Positions 1-9,324 of a stretch of DNA of 64,000 nt are shown piece by piece. The stretch's first letter is position 1. Each line of letters opens with the position of its first letter. Source of the DNA: Phenylobacterium koreense (lineage in GTDB: Bacteria > Pseudomonadota > Alphaproteobacteria > Caulobacterales > Caulobacteraceae); assembly GCF_040545335.1 (NCBI RefSeq), contig NZ_JBEPLU010000001.1, positions 868,001 through 932,000 of the forward strand. The letters run 5' to 3'. The notes beneath the pieces are model-generated. The model saw only the letters and a list, made by a program, of their open reading frames with translations. It was not told the DNA's origin and did not search any database. A program made the translations under genes and the position numbers.

Positions 1-939
1 GAGTTGAACACGCTCCTCGCCGACTTCGACCTCGGCGCTCCGCTCGCCTTCAAGGGCATCGCCGAAGGCGTGGAGAACTCGAACTTCCTGCTCGAGACCG
101 AGGCGGGGCGGTTCATCCTGACCGTCTACGAGAAGCGGGTGCGCGAGGACGAGCTGCCCTACTTCCTCGGCCTGACCCGCTGGCTGGCCCAGCACGGCTA
201 TCCGTCGGCGACGCCGATGATCGACCGCGCCGGCGAGGCGTTGAAGCGCGTGCGCGGCAAGCCCTGCGCGATCTTCTCCTTCCTGCCAGGCCTGTCGGTG
301 CGCCGGCCGAGCGCGGCCCATTGCCGGCAGGCGGGCGAGGGTCTGGCGCGCCTGCACCTGGCGGCGGAAGGGTTCGCGATGACCCGCGCCAACGACCTGG
401 GCCAAGCCGCATGGGCGCCGATGTTCGCCAAGCTGCACGGCGACGCCGAGGCGCTGAAGCCCGGCCTCGCCGCGGTCATCGAGGGCGACCTGGAGCGGCT
501 GGCGAAGGCCTGGCCGCAGGACCTGCCCAGCGGTGTGATCCACGCCGACTATTTCCCGGATAACGTCTTCTTCAATCCGGACGGGACCTTCGCCGGGACC
601 ATCGACTTCTACTTCGCCTGCAACGACGCCTTGGCCTACGACATCGCGGTAGCGTTGAACGCCTGGTGCTTCGAGGCGGACGGCAGCTTCAACATCACCA
701 GCGCGCGAGCCATGCTGGCGGGCTACGAGACGCATCGCCCCTTGAACCGCGCCGAGCGCGACGCCCTGCCCGTCCTTGCCCACGGCGCAGCCATGCGCTT
801 CTTCCTGACCCGGCTGCACGACTGGGGCGCGACGCCGCCCGGCGCGCTGGTGCGGCCGAAGGACCCGCTGGAATACGAACGCAAACTGGCGGTGCACCGC
901 TCGGCCCCGGACCTCGTCCTGCTGGGCGAGGCCTCGTGA
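1..939 (+). CDS. thrB: homoserine kinase (APH-fold ThrB), N-terminus cut off
   Basis: Phosphorylates homoserine in threonine synthesis. This is the aminoglycoside-phosphotransferase-fold form typical of alphaproteobacteria (thrB_alt type), not the GHMP-fold enzyme of E. coli. The N-terminal block with [14 protein letters not shown], the catalytic loop [14 protein letters not shown] and the following [11 protein letters not shown] metal-binding segment are all visible. The frame is open from base 1 and the codon before the first TTG aligns with the usual family start region, so about ten residues probably lie outside the window and the TTG at 4 is not the true start. The stop overlaps the rnhA start (GTGA), so the two genes are translationally coupled. 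Confidence 0.93.
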   Translation, partial: ELNTLLADFDLGAPLAFKGIAEGVENSNFLLETEAGRFILTVYEKRVREDELPYFLGLTRWLAQHGYPSATPMIDRAGEALKRVRGKPCAIFSFLPGLSVRRPSAAHCRQAGEGLARLHLAAEGFAMTRANDLGQAAWAPMFAKLHGDAEALKPGLAAVIEGDLERLAKAWPQDLPSGVIHADYFPDNVFFNPDGTFAGTIDFYFACNDALAYDIAVALNAWCFEADGSFNITSARAMLAGYETHRPLNRAERDALPVLAHGAAMRFFLTRLHDWGATPPGALVRPKDPLEYERKLAVHRSAPDLVLLGEAS

Positions 940-1379
940 CCCCGCAGGTCGTGATCTACAGCGACGGCGCGTGCTCAGGTAACCCCGGCCCCGGCGGGTG
1001 GGGCGCGATCCTGATGTCGGGCGCGCACGTCAAGGAGATCCATGGCGGCGAGGCGACGACGACCAACAACCGCATGGAGCTGATGGCGGCGATCCAAGCC
1101 CTGGAATCACTGAAGCGCCCCTGCAAGGTCGAGGCGCACACCGACAGCCAGTACGTCATGAAGGGCATCTCGGAGTGGATCCACGGCTGGAAAGCCCGTG
1201 GATGGAAGACCGCCGACAAGAAGCCGGTGAAGAACGACGACCTTTGGCGGCGGCTGGACGCGGCGCGGGCCAAACACGACGTCGCCTGGAAATGGGTGAA
1301 GGGCCATGCCGGTCACGAGCACAACGAGCGCGCCGACGAACTGGCCCGGCTGGGCATGCAGGAGTTCAAGCGCGCCTGA
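936..1379 (+). CDS. rnhA: ribonuclease HI
   Basis: Cleaves the RNA strand of RNA-DNA hybrids in the cytoplasm. The 147-residue protein starts at a GTG that overlaps the thrB stop. The catalytic set falls at the same numbers as in the E. coli enzyme: D10 ([14 protein letters not shown]), E48 (NNRMEL), D70 (TDSQYV), H124 (KGHAGH) and D134 (NERADELA). The basic handle region (GWKARGWKT) is present. The thrB-rnhA order is common in alphaproteobacteria. The gene ends seven bases from the convergent NfeD gene, and a small hairpin (CCTGAG-GTTG-CTCAGG, 1375-1390) spans the junction. Confidence 0.97.
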   Translation: MTPQVVIYSDGACSGNPGPGGWGAILMSGAHVKEIHGGEATTTNNRMELMAAIQALESLKRPCKVEAHTDSQYVMKGISEWIHGWKARGWKTADKKPVKNDDLWRRLDAARAKHDVAWKWVKGHAGHEHNERADELARLGMQEFKRA

Positions 1380-1385
1380 GGTTGC

Positions 1386-1847
1386 TCAGGCCTGAGCGCG
1401 GACCCGTAGGCGAGAGCCGCCACTGAGGCCCACCACCTCGACGATCGCCTCGAGCTCCAGGGCCGAGCCATCGACCGACTCCGCCGCCCACTCCTTGCCG
1501 TCCACCAGCACGCGGCCGGCGCCATGGATGAAGGCGGCGGTGACCCGCCCGTGATGCCCCACCAGCCGCGCGACGTTGTCGTTGATGTCCGTCTCCGGCT
1601 GGCGGTTGCGCGGCCAGAAGCGGCGCGCGGCCAGGGTGGTCGCGATGGTGAGCACGGCGAAGAGGCCGATCTCCAGCGCTGCATTGTGGGTGAAGAGGCT
1701 GAGGATGGCGACGACCGCGGCGCATGCGGCCGGCCACAGGAGCCAGCCCGACCCGAACGCGATCTCGATCGCCAGCACCGCCGCGGCGATGGCCACCCAC
1801 AGCCAAAAGGCGTGGACGCCGTAGAAGTCGACCAGGCCGGTCATCAT
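1386..1847 (-). CDS. NfeD family membrane protein
   Basis: Small partner protein of SPFH/stomatin proteins. The 153-residue product has hydrophobic segments in its first 80 residues and a C-terminal OB-fold-like domain (GRVTAAFIHGAGRVLVDGKEW, including VLVDGKEW) typical of NfeD. The chosen ATG is one of two adjacent ATG codons and has GGAGG eight bases upstream. That Shine-Dalgarno sequence lies over the last codons of the upstream SPFH gene, so the two are co-transcribed. The pair probably forms a membrane microdomain complex, as inferred for related YbbK/YbbL-type pairs. No protease domain is present, so this is the short NfeD form. Confidence 0.88.
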   Translation of the reverse strand: MMTGLVDFYGVHAFWLWVAIAAAVLAIEIAFGSGWLLWPAACAAVVAILSLFTHNAALEIGLFAVLTIATTLAARRFWPRNRQPETDINDNVARLVGHHGRVTAAFIHGAGRVLVDGKEWAAESVDGSALELEAIVEVVGLSGGSRLRVRAQA

Positions 1848-1851
1848 TGTC

Positions 1852-2817
1852 TCAGCCTCCCGTAGGCGGCACGGCGGACCCACGTCCTGAACGCGGCGGC
1901 GGGCGCGGCGTATCCTCGCGGACGGTCTTCACCAGTTCCCCCACCCCGGCGAGCGAGCCCACCAGGGCCGACATTTCCGACGGGACGATAACGGTCCTTT
2001 GCTGCGGGCTGTCCGCCAGCCTGGCGAAGGCTTCGACGTATTTCTGGGCGACGAAGTAGTTGATGGCGTTGACGTCGCCGCGGGCGATGGCCTCGGAGAC
2101 CATGGCGGTGGCCTTGGCCTCGGCTTCGGCCTCGCGCTCGCGGGCCTCGGCGTCACGATAGGCCGCCTCGCGCCGGCCTTCGGCTTCCAGGATGGCGGCC
2201 TGCTTGGCGCCCTCGGCGCGGGCGATGGCGGCGGCCTTCTCGCCGTCGGCCTCGGTGATGACGGCGCGGCGCTCGCGTTCGGCCTTCATTTGGCGGGCCA
2301 TGGCGGAGGTGATGTCCGGCGGCGGTTGCAGATCCTTGATCTCGATCCGCGCCACCTTCACGCCCCAGGGACTGGTGGCGGCGTCGATCACGTGCAGCAG
2401 GCGGCTGTTGATCTGGTCGCGCTGGGAGAGGACCTCGTCCAGCTCCATCGAACCCACCACCGTCCGCAGGTTGGTCATGGCGAGTTGGGCGATGGCGTAG
2501 TTGAGATTGTCGACGCGGTAGGCGGCTGCGGCCGCGTCCATCACCTGGATGAAGACGATGCCGTCCACCTGCACGACGGCGTTGTCCTTGGTGATCACTT
2601 CCTGGCGCGGCACATCGAGCACCTGCTCCATCATGTTCACCCGCCGCCCGATGCCCTCGACGAAAGGAGTCAGGAAGCTGATGCCGGGCTTGAGCGTGCG
2701 CGTGTAGCGCCCGAAGCGCTCGACGGTGAACTCACGTCCCTGCGGCACGATCTTGATCGCCGCGAACAGGATCACCAAAGCCAGGACCAGAAGGACGATG
2801 GCCGTAGCCAGTTCCAT
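1852..2817 (-). CDS. SPFH/band 7 (stomatin/QmcA-like) membrane protein
   Basis: Membrane scaffold protein of the SPFH superfamily. One N-terminal transmembrane helix (about residues 2-22) precedes the band-7 domain, with the conserved PG-F motif around LKPGISFLTPFVEGIGRRV. A long charged coiled-coil follows (about residues 175-250, rich in A, E, R). The start with MELATAIV is chosen because GGGGAGG lies just upstream; an ATG 27 bases earlier lacks this. The order SPFH then NfeD is the usual two-gene operon. The role is inferred by family: organising membrane proteins or quality control. The Pro/Arg-rich tail after about residue 300 is probably disordered. Confidence 0.9.
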   Translation of the reverse strand: MELATAIVLLVLALVILFAAIKIVPQGREFTVERFGRYTRTLKPGISFLTPFVEGIGRRVNMMEQVLDVPRQEVITKDNAVVQVDGIVFIQVMDAAAAAYRVDNLNYAIAQLAMTNLRTVVGSMELDEVLSQRDQINSRLLHVIDAATSPWGVKVARIEIKDLQPPPDITSAMARQMKAERERRAVITEADGEKAAAIARAEGAKQAAILEAEGRREAAYRDAEAREREAEAEAKATAMVSEAIARGDVNAINYFVAQKYVEAFARLADSPQQRTVIVPSEMSALVGSLAGVGELVKTVREDTPRPPPRSGRGSAVPPTGG

Positions 2818-2845
2818 GACAACCTCCCCGAGAACGCCGGTCACC

Positions 2846-3277
2846 CTAACGCGGCAAGGGTTCGGCCGTCACGCCCTCCTGTTCAACTTCCGGCAGCGGC
2901 GGCAGGACGCTCACCCGATATTTGGCGTGAGCCAACTTTCCAGCGATCTCCCGCCCACGGACCGCGGCCAGGGCCATCGCCTGGCGGGCGTCGTCGCCAC
3001 AGACGGGATGGAGCCGCTTGGCCTCCGCGAACCCGGCGTTGAAGCCATCCTTGAGCTGGGCTTCGAAAGCCGGATCGGGCTGCTCGGTCTCCATCAGCCG
3101 CGACATGCGCGATCGCCAGTACTGGTCCTCGCGCCCCTCGCAGGCCTGGCGCAGAGCGTGGGCCTCGCCAAGCACCCGCGTAAGGCTGGTCAGGGTCCCG
3201 CGCATCTCGGGCGGGCGCTCCTGAGCAAGGACAGGCGTCGCCGCCAAGGCGATGGTGATTATGAGGGCTGGACGCAT
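2846..3277 (-). CDS. secreted TIGR02301 family protein
   Basis: Uncharacterised family found in alphaproteobacteria. The 143-residue precursor begins with a clear signal peptide (MRPALIITIALAATPVLAQ). The mature part has the family pattern: a helix with LTRVLGEAHALRQAC, then WRSRMSRLMETEQPDP, then FNAGFAEAKRLHPVC. The two cysteines probably form a disulfide in the periplasm. The start is set at the signal peptide; a longer reading upstream has no support. It lies between the SPFH gene and the LysR gene on the same strand. The function is unknown. Confidence 0.82.
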   Translation of the reverse strand: MRPALIITIALAATPVLAQERPPEMRGTLTSLTRVLGEAHALRQACEGREDQYWRSRMSRLMETEQPDPAFEAQLKDGFNAGFAEAKRLHPVCGDDARQAMALAAVRGREIAGKLAHAKYRVSVLPPLPEVEQEGVTAEPLPR

Positions 3278-3318
3278 GGCGGCACTTAAGTCCTCGCAGG
3301 CGCGCTTGTCACCCGGCG

Positions 3319-4236
3319 CTAGGCGCCCGTCGCCCAGGGCGTGGCGGCGAGGCGCTCGGCCAGGAAGTCCGACAGCACCTTCACCCGGGCCGGCCGCAGG
3401 CGTCCCGGCGGACTGACGATGTGCAGGGCCGGCTGCGGCGGGGTCCAGTCGCACATCGCTGCCTGCAAGGTCCCGGCCCGCAGTTCGCGCCAGCAGATGA
3501 ACTCCGGCTGCAGCGCCACGCCCAGTCCGGCCTGCAGGGAGGCGGTCAGGACCTCGGCGTTGTTGACCCGCATGGGGCCGGCGACAGTCACGGCCTGCTC
3601 GCCCTCCGTGGCGTGGCTGAAGCGCCAGACGTCCGGGCTGTCGACGTTCGAATAGGTGAAGCAGCGGTGGCGGACGAGGTCGCGGGGATGCTGCGGCTCG
3701 CCGAAGGCTTCGAAATAGCGCGGCGCACCCACGAGCAGCACGCGCATGTCGCAGAGCTTGCGCGCCAGCAGCGAAGAGTCCGCCAGCCGGGCGATGCGGA
3801 TCGCCAGGTCGTAGCCCTCGGCGACCAGGTCGATCTTCTGGTCGGCCAGGTGCAGGTCGATGGAGACCTCGGGATATCGGGCCAGGAAGTCCGGCAGGAT
3901 CGGCCCGACGTGCAGCATGCCGAAGGACATGGGCGCGGCGAGCCGCACGAGGCCCCGAGGCATGGCCGACTGCGCCGCCGTCTCGGCCTCCACCGCCTCG
4001 CCCTCGGCCAGGATGCGGTTGGCGCGCTCCAGCGCGGCGCGACCGCTTTCCGTCATCGACAGCCGGCGGGAGGTCCGATGGAACAGGCCCGCCCCCAGCC
4101 GCGCTTCAAGGCGGCCGACCGCCTTCGACACCGTAGCCTTGGAGAGCTCAAGCTCCTCGGCCGCGGCGGCGAAGGAGCCGGTCTCTGCAACCCGCGCGAA
4201 GATCGCCCAGGCTTCGAAGTCAGGAAGTTTCGCCAT
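3319..4236 (-). CDS. LysR family transcriptional regulator
   Basis: DNA-binding regulator of 305 residues, the usual LysR length. The winged helix-turn-helix is at the N-terminus ([34 protein letters not shown]), and the type-2 periplasmic-binding-like effector domain covers about residues 90-295. It resembles the CrgA/DsdC-like group often annotated as regulators of oxidoreductases. It is transcribed away from pirin and wrbA, with a 113-bp gap holding an inverted repeat, so it probably controls those genes and itself. The effector cannot be read from the sequence; a quinone or aromatic compound would fit the neighbours. Confidence 0.93.
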   Translation of the reverse strand: MAKLPDFEAWAIFARVAETGSFAAAAEELELSKATVSKAVGRLEARLGAGLFHRTSRRLSMTESGRAALERANRILAEGEAVEAETAAQSAMPRGLVRLAAPMSFGMLHVGPILPDFLARYPEVSIDLHLADQKIDLVAEGYDLAIRIARLADSSLLARKLCDMRVLLVGAPRYFEAFGEPQHPRDLVRHRCFTYSNVDSPDVWRFSHATEGEQAVTVAGPMRVNNAEVLTASLQAGLGVALQPEFICWRELRAGTLQAAMCDWTPPQPALHIVSPPGRLRPARVKVLSDFLAERLAATPWATGA

Positions 4237-4246
4237 ATCAAATTTG

Positions 4247-4270
4247 GAAACGGTCCATTTCGATCGTTTC
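4247..4270. promoter_or_regulatory. inverted repeat in LysR-pirin gap, candidate LysR box
   Basis: GAAACG, 12 bases, then CGTTTC: a perfect 6-bp dyad in an AT-rich stretch between the divergent LysR and pirin starts. Size and position suit a LysR recognition site, but no binding evidence exists. Confidence 0.45.
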
Positions 4271-4349
4271 TATTTCTAAATCTCCGGCGATCGCTACCTT
4301 TTTCTCGAACGGCGGTCGCAAGACGGACCGCCCAAGGGAGACCTTACCG

Positions 4350-5048
4350 ATGATCGAGCTTCGTCCTTTCGAAACCCTCGGCGGCGCCAACCACGGCTGG
4401 CTCGACGCCAAGCATCACTTCTCGTTCGCCGACTATCACGACCCGAAGCGGACCAACTGGGGCGCCCTGCGCGTCTGGAACGACGACGTGATCGCGCCGA
4501 ACTCCGGCTTTCCGCCCCACCCGCACGCGAACATGGAAATCATCACCTATGTCCGCACAGGCGCCATCACCCACCAGGATAGCCTGGGCAACAAGGGCCG
4601 CACCGAGGCGGGCGACGTGCAGGTGATGAGCGCCGGCTCGGGCATCCGCCACGCCGAATACAATGTCGAGGCCGAGTCCACGACGCTGTTTCAGATCTGG
4701 ATCCTGCCGACCAAGGCCGGTGGGGAGCCCTCGTGGGGCGCCAAGCCCTTCCCCAAGGGTGATCGCGCCGGGAAGTTCGTGACGCTCGCCAGCGGGATCG
4801 AAGGCGACGCCGACGCCCTGCCGATCCGCGCCGACGGCCGGGTGTCCGGCGCGACCCTGAAGGCGGGCGAAACCACCGAGTATCAACTCGGCCAGGGCCG
4901 CTACGCCTACCTGGTTCCGGCGACCGGGCAGATCGAGGTCAACGGCGTGAAGGCCAAGGCCCGCGACGGCCTCGCCATCCGCGACGTCGACACCATCCGC
5001 GTCACCGCCATCGAGGACGCCGAGCTCGTCCTGGTGGACGCCGCCTAA
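4350..5048 (+). CDS. pirin family bicupin protein (YhaK-like)
   Basis: Cupin protein of 232 residues. The metal-ligand pattern of pirins is visible: [21 protein letters not shown] and GIRHAEYN give the three histidines and the glutamate. Bacterial pirins such as YhiW/YhaK have quercetinase-like or redox-sensing activity; which applies here is unknown. It lies downstream of a divergent LysR regulator and upstream of wrbA, with a strong GC hairpin in between. The context suggests a response to quinones, flavonoids or electrophiles. Confidence 0.92.
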   Translation: MIELRPFETLGGANHGWLDAKHHFSFADYHDPKRTNWGALRVWNDDVIAPNSGFPPHPHANMEIITYVRTGAITHQDSLGNKGRTEAGDVQVMSAGSGIRHAEYNVEAESTTLFQIWILPTKAGGEPSWGAKPFPKGDRAGKFVTLASGIEGDADALPIRADGRVSGATLKAGETTEYQLGQGRYAYLVPATGQIEVNGVKAKARDGLAIRDVDTIRVTAIEDAELVLVDAA

Positions 5049-5052
5049 TCGG

Positions 5053-5081
5053 ACGGCCCGGGCCGCTGTGGCCCGGGCCGT
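5053..5081 (+). terminator. GC-rich hairpin after pirin gene
   Basis: A perfect 12-bp stem (ACGGCCCGGGCC) with the 5-base loop GCTGT starts five bases after the pirin stop and is followed by TCTCC. It probably terminates or attenuates transcription before wrbA; the T-tract is weak. Confidence 0.7.
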
Positions 5082-5112
5082 TCTCCATCTCGTCAATCAG
5101 CAGGAACGTCAG

Positions 5113-5712
5113 ATGACCAAGGTTCTCGTCCTCTATCATTCAACCTACGGCCACCTCGAAGCCATGGCCAAGGCCGTTGCCGAAGGCGCGCGCGAAGCCG
5201 GCGCCGCCGTGGACATCAAGCGTGTCCCGGAAACCGTGCCGGAGGACCTTGCCCGGTCGTCGGGCTACAAGCTCGATCAGGAAGCTCCGATCGCCACGGT
5301 CGCCGATCTGGCCGAATACGATGCGATCATCGTGGGCGTCGGTACGCGCTATGGCCGCATGGCCGGCCAGATGGCGTCCTTCTGGGATCAGACCGGCGGC
5401 CTCTGGGCCAAGGGCGCGCTGGTCGGCAAGGTCGGCGGCGTGTTCACCTCGACCGCAACCCAACACGGCGGCCAGGAGACCACGATCATCTCGACCATCA
5501 CCCAACTGCTGCACCACGGCATGGTCGTCGTCGGCCTGCCCTACGCCTGGGCCGGCCAGATGCGCCTGGATGAGATCACCGGCGGCAGCCCCTACGGCGC
5601 CTCGACCATCACCGGCAGCGACGGCTCGCGCCAGCCGAGCGCCAACGAGCTGGAAGGCGCCCGCTTCCAGGGCCGCCACATCGCGCAGGTCGCGGCCAAG
5701 GTCACGGCCTGA
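5113..5712 (+). CDS. wrbA: NAD(P)H:quinone oxidoreductase WrbA
   Basis: FMN-dependent enzyme that reduces quinones by two electrons, avoiding semiquinone radicals. The 199-residue length is standard. Visible are the flavodoxin-fold phosphate loop near the N-terminus ([14 protein letters not shown]), the [21 protein letters not shown] segment (key part GRMAGQM) and the family signature around GSPYGAST near residue 165. The start is set at [10 protein letters not shown], as in the family. It follows pirin at a 64-base distance and ends in a strong terminator. It is probably controlled with pirin by the upstream LysR protein. Confidence 0.96.
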   Translation: MTKVLVLYHSTYGHLEAMAKAVAEGAREAGAAVDIKRVPETVPEDLARSSGYKLDQEAPIATVADLAEYDAIIVGVGTRYGRMAGQMASFWDQTGGLWAKGALVGKVGGVFTSTATQHGGQETTIISTITQLLHHGMVVVGLPYAWAGQMRLDEITGGSPYGASTITGSDGSRQPSANELEGARFQGRHIAQVAAKVTA

Positions 5713-5715
5713 TCA

Positions 5716-5760
5716 AACGCCCGCCTCCGTCAGCCCCGGAGGCGGGCGTTCTTCTTCTTT
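5716..5760 (+). terminator. Rho-independent terminator after wrbA
   Basis: A perfect 14-bp stem (AACGCCCGCCTCCG and its complement), a 7-base loop, then CTTCTTCTTT. It starts four bases after the wrbA stop. It also faces the end of the convergent nitronate monooxygenase gene. Confidence 0.9.
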
Positions 5761-5763
5761 GCC

Positions 5764-6741
5764 CTAGGCGTTGGCCATGGCCCGCAGCTTGGCCGTCCGG
5801 TCGATCGCCGCCTCGGCCTCCTTCATCAGGCTGGCCACGATCTCGGCGGCGGGCAGCACCTCATGGATACCACCGGCCGACTGGCCCATCGCGAAACAGG
5901 AGCGGTCGGGATCGAGCCCCTCGATCTGACCGCCGATACCGCCCATCACGCCTTCTCGGGAAGACAGCGCCGCCTGCATCGGGAAGGGCTGGATGTCTTG
6001 CGGGCGCTTCTCCCAGTCCTCGACATAAGGGTTCTTTTTCACCCGCATCGGCTTGCCGGAATAGGAGCGGGTGCGGACGGTGTCCTCGTCCGAAGCCTCC
6101 AGCACCGCCTCGCGGTACATCTGGCCGGCGTGCGCCTCTTTCGAAGCGATGAAGCGAGTGCCCATCCAAACGCCGGTGGCGCCCAGGGTCAGGGCCGCGG
6201 CCAGCCCTCGCCCATCATAGAGGCCGCCCGCCGCGACCACCGGAATCTTCACCGACTCCACAGCCTGGGCGACCAGCGGCATGGTGCCGACAAGCCCCGT
6301 GTGACCGCCGCCCTCGCCGCCCTGGCAGATCACCGCGTCGCAGCCGGCCTGCTCGGCCTTTACCGCATGTTTGACGGCGCCGCAGACCACCATGACCTTC
6401 AGGCCGGCCTTCTTGAGCCGCTCCATGATCGGCATGGGCACGCCCAAGCCGGCGACGAAGCTGGAAGCGCCCTCTTCGATGATGATGTCCACTGAGGCGG
6501 TCAGGCTTTCCGGCGATGCCGCCAGCAGATCGACGCCGAACGGCTTGTCGGTGAGGCTGCGCACCTTGCGCATCTCATCGCGAATGAACTCGGGCGTGCG
6601 GCCCGCCATGCCGAGCACGCCATAGCCGCCGGCGTTCGACACCGCGGCCACCAGCTCGCCATAGGAAACCCCGCCCATGCCGGCCAGCATGATCGGATGC
6701 TTTACGCCCAAGAGGTCGCAAAGCGGCGTGTGCAGGGTCAT
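5764..6741 (-). CDS. nitronate monooxygenase (2-nitropropane dioxygenase family)
   Basis: FMN-dependent TIM-barrel enzyme that oxidises alkyl nitronates. At 325 residues it has the expected length. The N-terminal PIMLAGMGGVS motif, the CQGGEGGGHTG segment with the catalytic histidine, and the phosphate-binding AAGGLYDGRGLAAAL segment are visible. Many homologues are of unknown true substrate, so the annotation rests on family. The next gene upstream on the same strand is an SDR of unknown substrate; there is no metabolic context for nitro compounds. Confidence 0.9.
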   Translation of the reverse strand: MTLHTPLCDLLGVKHPIMLAGMGGVSYGELVAAVSNAGGYGVLGMAGRTPEFIRDEMRKVRSLTDKPFGVDLLAASPESLTASVDIIIEEGASSFVAGLGVPMPIMERLKKAGLKVMVVCGAVKHAVKAEQAGCDAVICQGGEGGGHTGLVGTMPLVAQAVESVKIPVVAAGGLYDGRGLAAALTLGATGVWMGTRFIASKEAHAGQMYREAVLEASDEDTVRTRSYSGKPMRVKKNPYVEDWEKRPQDIQPFPMQAALSSREGVMGGIGGQIEGLDPDRSCFAMGQSAGGIHEVLPAAEIVASLMKEAEAAIDRTAKLRAMANA

Positions 6742-6819
6742 AGCGTTCCTCCGGTCCTTTGTTTGAGCGAAGGATGGCCCAGCCGCCGGGTCATGGGAAC
6801 CATGACCTGACGTTAGCGA

Positions 6820-7602
6820 TCAGAAGACTGCGTAGCCGCCGTCGATCAGCACCTGGTCGCCAGTGTGGAAGGCAGAGGCGTCGGAGGCGAAATAGACCGC
6901 CATGCCACCGAAATCCTCCGGCCGGCCCCAGCGGCGCATCGGTACGCGCCGGATGACGTTTTCCTCGAACTTTTCGTTGCCCTGGGCGCCGGCGGTCATG
7001 TCGGTGGCGATCCAGCCCGGCAGGATGGCGTTGGCGCGGACGCCATAGCGCGCGTGCTCCACCGCGATCGCCCGGACCATCGGGATCAGCGCGCCCTTGG
7101 TGGCGGCGTAGGCCTCGTTGCGCGGGGCGCCGTCGACGGCCGAGAGCGAGGAAATGGCCACCAGCGAGCCGCCGGCGTCGCCCTGTCCTGCCCGCTCGAC
7201 CATGTGCTTGCAGGCTTCCCGGAAGGTGAAGAAGACGCCGTCGAGATTAACCGACAGGACCTTGCGATAGGTCTCGGTGTCGAACTCGGCGAAGGACCTT
7301 GCGCCGCCGCCGATGCCGGCGTTGGCGATCACCGTGTCGACCCGGCCCATCCTGGCCACGGCCTCGGCCATGCCGGCGATGACGGTCTTCTCGTCGGCGA
7401 CGTTGACGATCTGGCTGAGCACCCGCACGCCGGCCTGCTTGAGCCGAGCTTCGGCGTCGGCGTTCTTCTTCGGATTCGAGCCCCAGATGACGATGTCGGC
7501 GCCGGCCTGGGCCAGCGCTTCGGCCATGCCAAGGCCGATGCCGCCGTTGCCGCCGGTCACCAGGGCCACCTTGCCGGTGAGATCGAAGGGTTTGTAGGCC
7601 AA
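6820..7602 (-). CDS. SDR family NAD(P)-dependent oxidoreductase
   Basis: Classical short-chain dehydrogenase, 260 residues. It shows the cofactor loop TGGNGGIG, NAG at about residue 95, the active serine in SSLSAVDG, and Tyr-x-x-x-Lys in YAATKG. The C-terminus (FHTGDQVLIDGGYAVF) is typical. The start is taken as TTG at 7602, because GAGGAAG stands seven bases before it and the N-terminal AYKPFDLTGK matches the family. The long open frame upstream is a GC artefact. Substrate is unknown; similarity is to gluconate/3-ketoacyl-type SDRs. Confidence 0.88.
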   Translation of the reverse strand: MAYKPFDLTGKVALVTGGNGGIGLGMAEALAQAGADIVIWGSNPKKNADAEARLKQAGVRVLSQIVNVADEKTVIAGMAEAVARMGRVDTVIANAGIGGGARSFAEFDTETYRKVLSVNLDGVFFTFREACKHMVERAGQGDAGGSLVAISSLSAVDGAPRNEAYAATKGALIPMVRAIAVEHARYGVRANAILPGWIATDMTAGAQGNEKFEENVIRRVPMRRWGRPEDFGGMAVYFASDASAFHTGDQVLIDGGYAVF

Positions 7603-7741
7603 GGCGCTTCCTCGCTGTTCCAACAGGCGTTGAGACGAAGGGGAGCGGGCTGACGCCGCGGCCGTCAAGCTCGCCGCGAGCGACGGCTTTGCGGAAGGGC
7701 GTCGAGGCGGTAGCTTCGGACACGCCCGCTGGAGTAGGCCC

Positions 7742-8110
7742 ATGCGCACCTTTGCAATCGCCATTGCCGCGACCTTGCTGGCTTCACCCCCGGCCCTCGC
7801 CAAGAGCCCGGGATGCATTCCCACTCCGGACGGCGGCTCGATCTGCCGAGAGGCCGACGGACACATCACAGAGCGCCATCCGGACAAGGACGGCGTCATG
7901 CGGACGACCTCCACGGATCGGCGGCGCTGGGGAACTTCCGATGGGCACGGCCGAGGCATCACCCCGCCCGACAGCATGGTCCGGAACGATCCGGTGCTTC
8001 GGCGCGAGGTCTGGGGACGTGTCACCGAACCGTGGGAACCGACGGCCAAGCCGGCGCCGACGCCGGGCGGCTGGCGAATGCCCGGCCCGGCCGACCGTAC
8101 TGGGCGCTAA
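7742..8110 (+). CDS. small secreted protein, unknown function
   Basis: Encodes 122 residues with a signal peptide (MRTFAIAIAATLLASPPALA) and a hydrophilic mature part. Two cysteines close together (GCIPTPDGGSIC) could form a disulfide. The middle resembles nothing I recognise. It is divergent from the SDR gene and its stop overlaps that of the convergent GFA gene by four bases (CTAA). The signal peptide and the neat fit between neighbours support it as a real gene. Confidence 0.65.
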   Translation: MRTFAIAIAATLLASPPALAKSPGCIPTPDGGSICREADGHITERHPDKDGVMRTTSTDRRRWGTSDGHGRGITPPDSMVRNDPVLRREVWGRVTEPWEPTAKPAPTPGGWRMPGPADRTGR

Positions 8111-8499
8111 TCTTCAGTGCGGCTGGTGGCGTCGCGGTCGCGTTCGTAGTGTCGCTCGAGCGGGAACGGCGGCAACCACGCCTCGCGGCGGATGGTCCAG
8201 ATCTCATAGGTCGGCCGCAGCTGGTTGGGCGCGTCAAGCGAACCCAGGTTCACCTCGACTTCGTCTCCAGTGCGCGAGAAGACCGACGAACCGCAGCGGG
8301 GGCAGAAGAACCGCCCGGCATAATCGTGCGGCTCGCCGCTAATCGTCACCGAGCCTTGCGGGAATATGGCCGAGGCGTGGAACAGCGCCCCGTGATGCTT
8401 GCGGCACTCGAGGCAGTGACAGAGGCCGACGCGATAGGGCCGGCCCGTCGCCTCGATGCGAACGTCGCCGCATAGACAGCCGCCGGTGAAACGTGCCAT
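8107..8499 (-). CDS. GFA family (CENP-V-like) zinc protein
   Basis: 130-residue protein of the glutathione-dependent formaldehyde-activating family. The zinc ligands are clear: GGCLCGDV, CHCLECRKHHGA and FFCPRCGSS. Most members are not true formaldehyde-glutathione enzymes and their substrate is unknown. The start has AAAGGAGG seven bases upstream. It lies 23 bases downstream of bdhA on the same strand, so the two may be co-transcribed. Confidence 0.92.
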   Translation of the reverse strand: MARFTGGCLCGDVRIEATGRPYRVGLCHCLECRKHHGALFHASAIFPQGSVTISGEPHDYAGRFFCPRCGSSVFSRTGDEVEVNLGSLDAPNQLRPTYEIWTIRREAWLPPFPLERHYERDRDATSRTED

Positions 8500-8522
8500 G
8501 CCACGCCTCCTTTCGGACGACG

Positions 8523-9320
8523 TCAGGTGGCGGTCCAGCCGCCGTCCACCACCATGGCCGAGCCGGTCGCCGACGCGCCAAGATCCGAGACCAAGTAGAG
8601 CAGCATGCCGGCCAGATGCTCGTACTCGACAAACTTCTTGGTCGGTTGGGCGGCGAGGATGACATCCTCCATCACCCGGTCTTCCGGGATGCCGCGGGTC
8701 TTGGCCTGGTCGACGATCTGCGCCTCGATCAGCGGGGTCTTCACATAGCCGGGACAGATGGCGTTGGCGGTGATCCCGGTGCGCGCCAGCTCGACGCCCA
8801 GAGCCCGGGTGAAGCCGACCACCCCATGCTTGGCCGCGACATAGGGCGCCTTGAACGGCGAGGCCACCAGGCCATGCGCCGAGGCGATGTTGACGATCCG
8901 CCCGCGCCCCTGGGCCTTCATGATCGGAATGGCCGCACGGCTGGCGTGGAAGGTCGAGGACAGGATGATGGCGATCAGCGCGTCCCACTTCTCCGGCGGG
9001 AACTCCTCCACCGGCGCGACGTGCTGGATGCCGGCGTTGTTGACCAGGATGTCCAGCCGGCCGAACTCGCTCACCGCATAGTCGATGAGGTCGTTGATCT
9101 CCTGCGGCTTGCTCATGTCAGCGCCATGATAGCGGACCGCGGCGTTGGTCCGCTCCTGCAGCGCCCGGCGGTCGGCCTCGATCTTGGCCGGATCGCCGAA
9201 GCCATTGAGCACCACATTGACACCCTGCTCCGCCAGCGCCGTCGCCAGGGCCTGCCCGATCCCGCTGGTCGATCCGGTGATGACGGCGACCTGTCCCTGC
9301 AGCCCATAATCGACGGCCAT
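8523..9320 (-). CDS. bdhA: 3-hydroxybutyrate dehydrogenase
   Basis: NAD-dependent SDR that converts (R)-3-hydroxybutyrate to acetoacetate in PHB or ketone-body use. The 265 residues include TGSTSGIG, NNAGIQHVAPVEEFP, IASAHGLVASPFKAPYVAAK (catalytic S, Y, K) and ICPGYVKTPL. The HVAPVEEFP and QPTKKFV segments are typical of D-3-hydroxybutyrate dehydrogenases rather than other SDRs. It is followed by the GFA gene and preceded four bases away by yaaA, so this may be one transcript. Confidence 0.93.
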   Translation of the reverse strand: MAVDYGLQGQVAVITGSTSGIGQALATALAEQGVNVVLNGFGDPAKIEADRRALQERTNAAVRYHGADMSKPQEINDLIDYAVSEFGRLDILVNNAGIQHVAPVEEFPPEKWDALIAIILSSTFHASRAAIPIMKAQGRGRIVNIASAHGLVASPFKAPYVAAKHGVVGFTRALGVELARTGITANAICPGYVKTPLIEAQIVDQAKTRGIPEDRVMEDVILAAQPTKKFVEYEHLAGMLLYLVSDLGASATGSAMVVDGGWTAT

Positions 9321-9324
9321 GCGG

